This document shows positions 1-6,184 of a stretch of DNA of 32,186 bases, one piece after another (position 1 is the first letter of the stretch; every line of letters starts with the position of its first letter). A program made the position numbers and the translations under genes. The notes beneath the pieces were generated by a model that ran no database searches, was not told where the DNA came from, and was given only the letters and a program-made list of their open reading frames with translations. The DNA is from Acidobacteria bacterium 28-9. Its GTDB lineage: Bacteria; Acidobacteriota; Blastocatellia; Pyrinomonadales; Pyrinomonadaceae. The DNA lies in the NCBI GenBank assembly GCA_002050355.1, contig MWYY01000073.1, forward strand, positions 1 through 32,186, in the 5' to 3' direction.

Positions 1-360
1 GTGTTCGCGCGTCTGCGGCATCGGTCCGTCCGTGGCGGCAACTACCAGAATCGCTCCGTCCATCTGCGCCGCGCCCGTGATCATATTCTTGACATAATCG
101 GCGTGTCCCGGACAATCCACATGCGCGTAGTGGCGGTTTGCCGTCTCATACTCGACGTGCGCCGTGGCAATCGTAATCCCTCGCGCTTTCTCTTCCGGTG
201 CGTTGTCAATCGAATCAAAGGCGCGGACGATGATCTTCGGGTTGTGCTTTGCCAATACTTTCGTTATCGCCGCCGTCAAGGTCGTCTTGCCGTGGTCGAC
301 GTGTCCGATTGTCCCGATGTTGACGTGCGGTTTCGAGCGGTCAAATTTCTCTTTCGACAT
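1..360 (-). CDS. tuf: Elongation factor Tu, N-terminal part (runs off window)
   Basis: This is the GTPase that delivers aminoacyl-tRNA to the ribosome. The first 120 residues are visible and the rest lies beyond the left edge. The G1 P-loop GHVDHGKT is at residues 19-26, the G2 motif RGITI at 60-64 and the G3 motif DCPGH at 82-86. The start is ATG at 360, preceded by an AGAGGA ribosome binding site about 8 nt upstream. The gene follows tRNA-Tyr, tRNA-Gly and tRNA-Thr on the same strand, the order known from the E. coli tufB operon, so it is probably co-transcribed with them. Identity is certain; only its 3' end is missing. Confidence 0.97.
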   Translation of the reverse strand, partial: MSKEKFDRSKPHVNIGTIGHVDHGKTTLTAAITKVLAKHNPKIIVRAFDSIDNAPEEKARGITIATAHVEYETANRHYAHVDCPGHADYVKNMITGAAQMDGAILVVAATDGPMPQTREH

Positions 361-400
361 TTTTATTTATCCTCTGTGTAATAACTTTTTATAAAAACTT

Positions 401-475
<75 letters not shown>

Positions 476-505
476 TTTTTAATAAAATACTTTTCAAAAA
501 TAGCT

Positions 506-580
506 TGGAGCGGGAGACGAGACTCGAACTCGCAACATTCAGCTTGGAAGGCTGACGCTCTACCATTGAGCTACTCCCGC
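506..580 (-). tRNA. tRNA-Gly (anticodon TCC)
   Basis: The reverse complement gives a 75-nt cloverleaf: acceptor GCGGGAG paired with CTCCCGC, anticodon stem TCAGC/GCTGA around the loop CTTCCAA (anticodon TCC), T-arm GAGTTCGAGTCTC and an encoded CCA at 506-508. It is the middle tRNA of the tRNA-tuf operon. Confidence 0.95.
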
Positions 581-588
581 TTGTCAAA

Positions 589-669
589 GACGGAAGGATG
601 AAGGCGGTAAGGATGAATAAAGCATTTGACTTCTTATTCATCCTTCATCCTTCCGTCTTCATCCTTCAA
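589..669. repeat. GGATGAA-type repeat forming an imperfect hairpin in the tRNA-Tyr/tRNA-Gly spacer
   Basis: The left arm (589-620) and right arm (634-657) are complementary over 24 bases, except that the left arm carries 8 extra bases (around GGCGGTAA). Both arms are built from AAGGATG-like units of about 7 bases, and a further unit follows at 658-669. No T-run follows on the transcribed strand, so a terminator is unlikely. It could fold in the precursor tRNA transcript. The 14-mer at 594-607 recurs exactly inside the RND pump gene at 17739-17752. Confidence 0.75.
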
Positions 670-676
670 CGAACTC

Positions 677-764
677 TGGTGCATGGGGTAGGATTTGAAC
701 CTACGTAGGAAATTAATCCGACGGGTTTACAGCCCGTTGCCTTTGACCGCTCGACCACCCATGC
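677..764 (-). tRNA. tRNA-Tyr (anticodon GTA)
   Basis: This is an 88-nt class II tRNA with a long variable arm. Acceptor GCATGGG pairs with CCCATGC, the anticodon stem ACGGG/CCCGT encloses loop CTGTAAA (anticodon GTA), the T-arm contains GGTTCAAATCC, and CCA is encoded at 677-679. It is the first gene of the tRNA-tuf operon. Confidence 0.95.
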
Positions 765-816
765 AATAATTTTCAAACGCTACGAACTGCTTTTCGAGCC
801 AATTAGCAAAATAGCA

Positions 817-845
817 ATGATAGCCAAGTTTTTCTCAGGTTGCAA
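817..845 (-). promoter_or_regulatory. Sigma-70-type promoter of the tRNA-Tyr/Gly/Thr-tuf operon
   Basis: On the minus strand, TTGCAA (840-845) is followed after exactly 17 bases by TATCAT (817-822). The expected start of transcription near 810 leaves a leader of about 45 nt before tRNA-Tyr. It lies just past the xerC stop codon. Spacing and position are good; both hexamers deviate from consensus. Confidence 0.55.
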
Positions 846-862
846 GTTTGAAAGTTCAGGTT

Positions 863-1798
863 TCAATCGGATGTCTCGTTTTTATTGACGTTCGATGTTT
901 TATTGACGTTCGATGTTTGAAGAGCGCGCGGGTGAAATTTCTCGTAAGTCTTTCGCAAATGCGAGTCGGTAATATGCGTGTAGATTTGGGTCGTCGAAAT
1001 ATCGGCGTGTCCGAGCATTGCTTGAACCGAGCGCGAATCCGCGCCGTGTTGAAGGAGGTGCGTCGCAAAACTATGTCTTAGAGTATGCGGCGAGACGTCT
1101 TCGAGTCCGCATTTTCCGGCGTATTCAGAAACGAATTTATGAATAATCTGGCGCGTCAGAGACTTTCCCAAACTGCTCACAAAAAGATTATCAATTTCAA
1201 TATTTTCCTTTTTGCGCCGCACAATCAAATAACTTTTCAGCCATTCGACCGCGCTTTTGCCCAAGGGAACTTTGCGCGTTTTGTTTCCCTTACCGGTACA
1301 AGTCAAAATTCCGGCGTCAATATCAACATCGAAAATCCGCAAGGACACCGCTTCAGAAACGCGTAAGCCCGAAGCATACATTAATTCCAAAACGGCGCGG
1401 TCACGCAAACCGATTTCTCCGGAAACATCCGGCGCGGCAAACAGCGTCTCAATCTCGTATTCGGATAAAAAACGCGGCAGATAAGAACCTTTCTGCGGCG
1501 CGATTAGTTCTTCGGCAGGATTTTTTTTAATGTGTCCGTCAAACTGCAAAAACTTGTAAAAACCCCGCAGCGCGCTAATCAATCTCCGCTTAGAGTTTTC
1601 CGAAAGCGACGCGCCCGACAAATCAATCAGCCATTCGCGCAAATCCTGTTTGGTTAAACTTAAAACATCGAAATTATTCTTCTCCGCCCAAACGCTTAGC
1701 TTCGCCAAATCTCTCGCATAGCTTTCCACAGAGTTTTTCGCCAAACTCTTTTCCACCTGCAAATACACCAGATATTCACGAATCAAATCACGTTTCAT
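863..1798 (-). CDS. xerD: Tyrosine recombinase XerC/XerD
   Basis: This is a 311-residue tyrosine site-specific recombinase of the Xer family, which resolves chromosome dimers at dif sites. The N-terminal SAM-like core-binding domain spans about residues 1-90 and the catalytic domain about 105-290. The catalytic set is complete: R146 (ASGLRVSE), K170 (TGKGNK), H238 and R241 (HTLRH), H264 (GHADIS) and nucleophile Y273 (IYTH). The block HTLRHSFATHLLQHGAD is more XerD- than XerC-like, so XerC remains possible. After the usual C-terminus (FHPRAL) there is a tail of about 18 residues with a TSNVNK duplication. The gene lies next to tRNA genes, but no att sites or cargo are visible, so a housekeeping role is likely. 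Confidence 0.9.
   Translation of the reverse strand: MKRDLIREYLVYLQVEKSLAKNSVESYARDLAKLSVWAEKNNFDVLSLTKQDLREWLIDLSGASLSENSKRRLISALRGFYKFLQFDGHIKKNPAEELIAPQKGSYLPRFLSEYEIETLFAAPDVSGEIGLRDRAVLELMYASGLRVSEAVSLRIFDVDIDAGILTCTGKGNKTRKVPLGKSAVEWLKSYLIVRRKKENIEIDNLFVSSLGKSLTRQIIHKFVSEYAGKCGLEDVSPHTLRHSFATHLLQHGADSRSVQAMLGHADISTTQIYTHITDSHLRKTYEKFHPRALQTSNVNKTSNVNKNETSD
882..917. repeat. Tandem 18-bp duplication in the xer 3' end
   Basis: Two exact adjacent copies of TTATTGACGTTCGATGTT lie at 882-899 and 900-917. As 18 is divisible by 3, the duplication keeps the reading frame and produces TSNVNK twice in the C-terminal tail of the recombinase. The repeat lies outside the conserved domain. Confidence 0.9.
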
Positions 1799-1892
1799 TA
1801 CTCGTTATTAAAACACAAAAACAAAATAATCCGCGCGCATCATTATTGAAATGAAATTGTATTTTGGAGAATTATATTAGAGGTTTTACCGC

Positions 1893-2489
1893 CTATTTCA
1901 ATAAATGCGCTGAAAAAGCTAAACCCGATTTTTCAGTTGCGTCTCCGATAAGATATTCCGAACCTTTCACTCTTGTTTTTAGAGATGGTGCTTCATCCTC
2001 AATTGTTGGATTTTCAGGATATGCTCGACGATTAAAACGACAAACTGAATAATATCCGTTAATAATTCCACCGCCAACATTATAAAATATCAAATCGTGC
2101 CAACCATTTGTTTTGTTTTGGCTAACCACAACTGGATTTCTAGTCGGTCCAAAATTACTTATAAGTTTATATTTGTCTTTCACCTTTTGAAACAAAAGCA
2201 CACTACAGCCACCTGTTCCGCAAGTTACTCCGCCAAAAACATAAACTAAAACTTCTGGTTTTTTGTCGTCATTAAGGTCAACTCGATTGTAATAATAGCG
2301 CGTTCCTCTATCTGCTGCGTCGCCATTAGCGACAGCTGAAAATATTGCGGTCTCTAGTTTCGCATTACGAATCTTTTCGGAAGAAACACGGCTTGAAATT
2401 ATAGGCTTAACGCTTGTCTGAGCAAACGTCGAGAGCGGTAAAAATACCGCCGTAAGAAATAAGGTTATAGAAAAACAATGCTCTTTCAT
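1893..2489 (-). CDS. Secreted hypothetical protein with CGTGGC motif
   Basis: The function of this 198-residue protein is not recognised. Residues 1-23 look like a signal peptide (hydrophobic core, then STFAQ), so export is likely. The middle has an acidic motif DLNDDKKPE at 71-79, of the kind seen in calcium-binding or FG-GAP-like loops, followed by a strand and C90-GTGG-C95. A third Cys lies at 150. Similar D-x-N-D-x-x-x-E plus CG-GGC layouts occur in uncharacterised secreted bacterial proteins. The gene is visibly more AT-rich than its neighbours. It starts at ATG 2489 behind a weak AGAGAA site and lies between the Xer gene and PPK2 with no overlap to either. Confidence 0.75.
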   Translation of the reverse strand: MKEHCFSITLFLTAVFLPLSTFAQTSVKPIISSRVSSEKIRNAKLETAIFSAVANGDAADRGTRYYYNRVDLNDDKKPEVLVYVFGGVTCGTGGCSVLLFQKVKDKYKLISNFGPTRNPVVVSQNKTNGWHDLIFYNVGGGIINGYYSVCRFNRRAYPENPTIEDEAPSLKTRVKGSEYLIGDATEKSGLAFSAHLLK

Positions 2490-2544
2490 TTTTTTCTCTA
2501 TTCAGGAATCGCTTTCATTTCATCAAAAACTGGCTAAATAGTTG

Positions 2545-3414
2545 TTAACTCTCGCTCTCCAAAACCTTTTTCGCTTCAAGTAATCGCTCTCTGTGCGACG
2601 CGACGAGTTCGGGGTATTTCAAATCTAAGGATTCGAGGCGTTGGCAGATGATTTCCGAAACCGCCGCGCGCGTGAACCATTTGTTGTCTGCCGGCACGAT
2701 GTACCACGGCGAATTTCTCGTGCTGGTCGCTTCGAGCGCGTCTTGGTAAGCCCGCATATAATCGTTCCAAAAGGTGCGTTCTTTTACGTCGGTTGCGGAA
2801 AATTTCCAATTTTTGTTCGGCTCGTTGATGCGTTTGAGAAAGCGTTTTTTCTGCTCGTCTTTTGAGACGTTGAGGAAAAATTTCAAAATCTGGATACCGT
2901 TTTCCGCCAAATATTCTTCAAAGCGGCGGATTTGCTCGTAGCGGTGTTTCCAGATGTTTTTATCATCCTTGATTTGTTCGGGAAGCCGCTGCATTTGCAG
3001 AATTTCGGGATGCACGCGGACGATTAAAACTTCTTCGTAATACGAGCGGTTAAAAATGCCGATTTTACCGCGCTGCGGCAAGACTTTCATCGAGCGCCAC
3101 AAATAATCGTGGTCAAGCTCTTCGGCTGAGGGCTGTTTAAACGAAGTAACTTCACAGCCCTGCGGGTTGATGCCGCTCATTACGTGCTTTATCGCGCTGT
3201 CTTTGCCTGCCGCGTCCATCGCTTGAAACATTATCAAAATCGCGTGCGCATCCTGCGCGTACAAAACGTCCTGCAATTTAGCGAGCCGCCCGACGTTTTC
3301 CGCTAAATCCGCGACGGCTTCTTTCTTATCTTTGTAATTGCCCGTAAAATCAGTTTTATAATTTTTTAAGTTTAACTTTTTGCCTTCCGGCACAAGAAAT
3401 TTTTTTACGTCCAT
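2545..3414 (-). CDS. ppk2: Polyphosphate kinase 2 family (class III-like polyphosphate:nucleotide phosphotransferase)
   Basis: PPK2 enzymes transfer phosphate between polyphosphate and nucleotides in the cytoplasm; class III members can phosphorylate both AMP and ADP. The protein has 289 residues, the usual single-domain length. Walker A is MDAAGKDS at 66-73, Walker B is the IFNRSYYEEVLIVRVH block at 120-135, and the lid region with KFFLNVSKDEQKKR is at 178-191. The pattern (LYAQ near 51, NPQG at 83-86, TSTRNSPWYIVPADNKWF at 230-247) resembles class III enzymes such as that of Meiothermus ruber. ATG 3414 is chosen because AGGAG sits about 8 nt before it; an in-frame start 8 codons upstream lacks such a site. 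The preferred acceptor cannot be read from sequence alone. Confidence 0.92.
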   Translation of the reverse strand: MDVKKFLVPEGKKLNLKNYKTDFTGNYKDKKEAVADLAENVGRLAKLQDVLYAQDAHAILIMFQAMDAAGKDSAIKHVMSGINPQGCEVTSFKQPSAEELDHDYLWRSMKVLPQRGKIGIFNRSYYEEVLIVRVHPEILQMQRLPEQIKDDKNIWKHRYEQIRRFEEYLAENGIQILKFFLNVSKDEQKKRFLKRINEPNKNWKFSATDVKERTFWNDYMRAYQDALEATSTRNSPWYIVPADNKWFTRAAVSEIICQRLESLDLKYPELVASHRERLLEAKKVLESES

Positions 3415-3463
3415 TTGGGTTTTCTCCTGAAAAATCAAACACAGATTAACACGAATTTAATTG

Positions 3464-3491
3464 TGAATGGTAAATGATGAATGATGAATGT
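3464..3491. repeat. Tandem heptamer repeat (TGAATGA-like, 4 units)
   Basis: Four consecutive 7-base units, TGAATGG, TAAATGA, TGAATGA and TGAATGT, lie between the divergent ppk2 and bshA genes. They resemble the short tandemly repeated sequences described in cyanobacteria. No function is evident. Confidence 0.75.
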
Positions 3492-3573
3492 AAGAAATAA
3501 TCTGTTCACGATTAATCATTAACTATAAAATTCATTAATATTTTCTCGCCTTTTGGCAGCGAAGTTTGCTTCT

Positions 3574-3601
3574 GATTGCGATTTACGATTTACTATTTAT
3601 T
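3574..3601. repeat. Tandem heptamer repeat (ATTTACG-like, 4 units)
   Basis: Units GATTGCG, ATTTACG, ATTTACT and ATTTATT run in register up to 6 bases before the bshA start codon. The array takes up the place where a ribosome binding site would be expected, and no clear one is seen. Confidence 0.7.
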
Positions 3602-3606
3602 AAATT

Positions 3607-4761
3607 ATGAACATTGGAATCACGGTTTATCCATCATACGGCGGCAGCGGAATTGTCGGCTCAGAACTCGGGCGCGAACTCGCATTGCGCGGTCATAACG
3701 TGCATTTTATTTCGTCTTCTTTGCCTACCCGCTTAACCGAACTCAACGAGCGCGTCCATTTTCACGAAGTCGAAATGATGTCGTATCCGCTGTTTGAGCA
3801 TCAGCCGTATGATTTGGCTCTGGCGACGAAGATGGCGACCGTCGCGCGGTCGGAAAAACTTGACCTTCTGCACGTTCATTACGCGATTCCGCATTCAATC
3901 AGCGCTATTCTGGCGCGCGAGTCTATCAAACAAAAACGCTATGTTCCAGTTATCACAACCTTGCATGGAACGGATATAACTCTGGTCGGCGCAGACCGTT
4001 CGTATCTGCCGATTACGCGCTACGGACTTCAGCAATCGGACGGCGTAACGGCAGTCTCCAAATACCTGAAACGAGCGACGATTGAAACATTTGATTTTGA
4101 CGAAATCGAAGTTATACCGAATTTTATTTGCCCGAACTATTACCGCCGCGAAGAAGAAGAATCACCTTTGCGACGAGAGCTTGCGCCAAACGGCGAAAAA
4201 CTTCTCGTTCACGTTTCAAATTTTCGTCCCGTCAAGCGCCCGATTGATTGCGTTGAGATTTTGTCGAAGGTTCTAGGAACCGGCGCTAAAGCAAAACTCG
4301 TAATGGTCGGCGACGGACCGGAATATTCCGCCATTCATCATCGCGCACGGCAGTTAAACGTTTTAGAGCAGACAATTTTCGCCGGCAAGCAAGCAAAAAT
4401 CGCTGATTATCTGGCGATTGCGGACGTTTTTCTTCTTCCGTCGGAAGAAGAATCTTTCGGGCTTGCCGCCTTGGAAGCGCAGGCGTGCGAAGTTCCGGTT
4501 GTTGCTTCGCGCGTCGGCGGTATTCCCGAAGTTGTCGGCGACGGCGAAACCGGATTTTTAAGCGATATTGGCGACACGAAAAAAATGAGCAAAGACACAT
4601 CAAATCTTTTGCGAAACGATGAATTACGCCATGCTTTTGGCGAGCGCGGGCGCGAACTGGCGATTGCGCGTTACAGCTCTAAACTCGTCATTCCCCAGTA
4701 TTTGAATTTTTACGAAAAAGTTTTGGCGCAGAGTGAAAAGAAACAGGCGCAAAGCGTTTGA
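3607..4761 (+). CDS. bshA: N-acetyl-alpha-D-glucosaminyl L-malate synthase (bacillithiol synthesis)
   Basis: BshA is a GT-B fold, family GT4 glycosyltransferase. It joins GlcNAc from UDP-GlcNAc to L-malate, the first step of bacillithiol synthesis. The 384 residues match the family length. Diagnostic features are the glycine-rich N-terminal loop YPSYGGSGIVGSELG at 8-22, HVHYAIPHS at 89-97, TLHGTD at 118-123, VSNFRPVKRP at 203-212, the nucleotide-sugar motif E282-x7-E290 in EESFGLAALE, and SRVGGIPEVV at 301-310. The gene stands alone on the plus strand, with bshB and bshC not in the window. It converges on a VKOR/DsbA pair, so thiol-redox genes are neighbours, though not co-transcribed. ATG 3607 has no obvious ribosome binding site. 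Confidence 0.93.
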   Translation: MNIGITVYPSYGGSGIVGSELGRELALRGHNVHFISSSLPTRLTELNERVHFHEVEMMSYPLFEHQPYDLALATKMATVARSEKLDLLHVHYAIPHSISAILARESIKQKRYVPVITTLHGTDITLVGADRSYLPITRYGLQQSDGVTAVSKYLKRATIETFDFDEIEVIPNFICPNYYRREEEESPLRRELAPNGEKLLVHVSNFRPVKRPIDCVEILSKVLGTGAKAKLVMVGDGPEYSAIHHRARQLNVLEQTIFAGKQAKIADYLAIADVFLLPSEEESFGLAALEAQACEVPVVASRVGGIPEVVGDGETGFLSDIGDTKKMSKDTSNLLRNDELRHAFGERGRELAIARYSSKLVIPQYLNFYEKVLAQSEKKQAQSV

Positions 4762-4775
4762 TTAAAACAGTAAAA

Positions 4776-4810
4776 AGTGAATAACGAAAACTAAAAACCG
4801 AAAGTTAAAA
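4776..4810. repeat. Tandem heptamer repeat (5 degenerate units)
   Basis: Units AGTGAAT, AACGAAA, ACTAAAA, ACCGAAA and GTTAAAA follow in a strict 7-base register downstream of bshA. The last two units also form the left arm of the terminator hairpin that follows. Confidence 0.65.
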
Positions 4811-4833
4811 TTGCTTCTTTCAACTTTCGGTTT
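4795..4833. terminator. Bidirectional terminator-like hairpin between bshA and VKOR
   Basis: AAACCGAAAGTT (4795-4806) and AACTTTCGGTTT (4822-4833) form a perfect 12-bp stem around a 15-base loop. It sits between convergent genes, so it could end transcription from both sides. GC content in the stem is low for a terminator. Confidence 0.6.
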
Positions 4834-4842
4834 CCAGTATTT

Positions 4843-5316
4843 TCACTTGAATTGACCTGTTTTCTTTTGAGCTAATTTGGAAGCGAGAAAAATAACAAAC
4901 AAAGTAAAAGTAATTGCCGCAGAAATCAAACAAAACTGGCAAAAGGCTTGTATGACAAAGGCTTGCAGGTAAATCAGCCACGCCGTAAAAAGCGCCATCA
5001 AAACGACTTGCACGCCGAAAAGCCGCCACATCAGACGATTGCCGAACGCCGCTAAAATCGCCAGTGAAAACGCAACGAAGTAAGCCGCTGCGCCGAACAG
5101 CGCCAGAGGAATACCAAAAATTTCCGCGTAAGAACTGGTCAAAACCTGCTCGCAACCGGCGACAATGCTGCACGGAACTTGTTCACCCGTGTAGTGGTGA
5201 ACGGTTAAATAAACCGCGTCGGCAACGCCGCCGAGCGCAACGATTGCCGCCAGAAGCGGAAGCTTGGCGACGGTGCTGTTCGTTTGTCGGACTGCGAATT
5301 CTTTAGAATCGTTCAT
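4843..5316 (-). CDS. VKOR-family disulfide bond-generating membrane protein
   Basis: Bacterial VKOR homologues reoxidise a DsbA-like partner and pass electrons to quinone, replacing DsbB. The 157-residue protein has four or five membrane segments (about 19-40, 65-90, 97-120 and 127-147). It shows the conserved Cys pair C49 and C55 in the first outer loop, then the S-Y-x5-GIP block (62-70), and the active-site pair C126-x2-C129 (AFCQFCLIS). No thioredoxin domain is fused; instead the thioredoxin-like partner is encoded immediately upstream, overlapping by 4 bases (ATGA), so the two are translationally coupled. Family and pairing are well supported. Confidence 0.92.
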   Translation of the reverse strand: MNDSKEFAVRQTNSTVAKLPLLAAIVALGGVADAVYLTVHHYTGEQVPCSIVAGCEQVLTSSYAEIFGIPLALFGAAAYFVAFSLAILAAFGNRLMWRLFGVQVVLMALFTAWLIYLQAFVIQAFCQFCLISAAITFTLFVIFLASKLAQKKTGQFK

Positions 5317-6131
5317 TTCTTTTCGTTGGAATTGCTGGCATCTTTTATCGCCGCATCACCGCTTTTAGCAACACCGGCTGCCGGATTGACGGTCGTCGTC
5401 TGGTTCGTTGTAGTTTGAGTGCCGCCATTTTGAGCTTTTTGCAGTTCCGCATCGATTAATTGACGCATTGTCGTAACGTCGAATTGGTCAATAGTAAGGG
5501 CTTTACCGTTGACGAAAATCGTCGGAGTTCCCTGGACGTTTAAAGCGCGTCCGCGCTGCATATCGGCGTCAACACGCCCTTTTGTTGCCATTCCGAGCAT
5601 ATCGGTTTGAAATCTGTTCACGTCGAGACCGATTTTCTGCGCGTATTCGTTGAAATATCTGCGGGCATCGTCGGCATTCGCCCACACCTGCTGGTTGCTG
5701 AAAAGCTGATTTTGCATATCCCAATATCTGCCCTGCATTCCCGCCGCTTCCGCCGCAACCGCAGCGTCATATCCGTTACGATGGATTTGCGTCAGCGGAA
5801 AACTGCGGTAAATAAATTTCACGCGACTGCCGTAATGCGCATTGATTTCCTTCATTCTTGAATGAACCGCGGCACACGTTGGGCATTGGAAATCGGCAAA
5901 TTCTTCGATTGTTACGGTTGCATTCGGCGAGCCGAGCATGTTCGGCGGCTGCGCGCCCGGAAGATTACTCGTAACCGGGGTTGAAGATTTAAGCGGCTGC
6001 TCTGCTTTTGCTTTTGTTGCGGGTTTTTTTGAATTTTGGTACCAATACCAACCGCCTGCGAGCGCGGCAAGCAAAACCAAGCCGATGATTGCCAAAGGAA
6101 GACTGCTGTTATTTTTATTAATGTTATTCAT
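5313..6131 (-). CDS. DsbA-family thiol:disulfide oxidoreductase, membrane-anchored
   Basis: This is a periplasm-facing thioredoxin-fold protein of 272 residues that probably introduces disulfide bonds and is recharged by the VKOR encoded next to it. Residues 11-31 form an N-terminal membrane anchor or uncleaved signal. The DsbA domain spans about 68-235 with active site C83-PT-C86 (FQCPTC), the cis-proline loop GTPTIFVNG at 201-209, and the helical insertion between them. The C-terminal 40 residues are a Thr/Asn/Ala-rich low-complexity tail of unknown role. The stop codon overlaps the VKOR start. The start at ATG 6131 has no strong ribosome binding site. Confidence 0.92.
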   Translation of the reverse strand: MNNINKNNSSLPLAIIGLVLLAALAGGWYWYQNSKKPATKAKAEQPLKSSTPVTSNLPGAQPPNMLGSPNATVTIEEFADFQCPTCAAVHSRMKEINAHYGSRVKFIYRSFPLTQIHRNGYDAAVAAEAAGMQGRYWDMQNQLFSNQQVWANADDARRYFNEYAQKIGLDVNRFQTDMLGMATKGRVDADMQRGRALNVQGTPTIFVNGKALTIDQFDVTTMRQLIDAELQKAQNGGTQTTTNQTTTVNPAAGVAKSGDAAIKDASNSNEKK

Positions 6132-6137
6132 TATTTT

Positions 6138-6165
6138 AATGGTAAATTATAAATGTCGAATGAAA
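6138..6165. repeat. Tandem heptamer repeat (4 units) between dxs and dsbA-like gene
   Basis: Units AATGGTA, AATTATA, AATGTCG and AATGAAA follow in a 7-base register in the 53-base gap between two same-strand genes, directly upstream of the DsbA-like start codon. Confidence 0.7.
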
Positions 6166-6184
6166 AAATTAGTTGTTCGACGTT

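Noticed and set aside
144..148. Ser instead of Gly in the DXS thiamine motif (protein residues) as a sign of inactivity
   Set aside because: A GDS variant is known in other functional DXS enzymes, and all other catalytic motifs are intact.
863..1798. Xer-type recombinase beside tRNA genes as the integrase of a genomic island
   Set aside because: No duplicated tRNA 3' end, att site or mobile cargo is visible; motifs and length fit the housekeeping Xer family.
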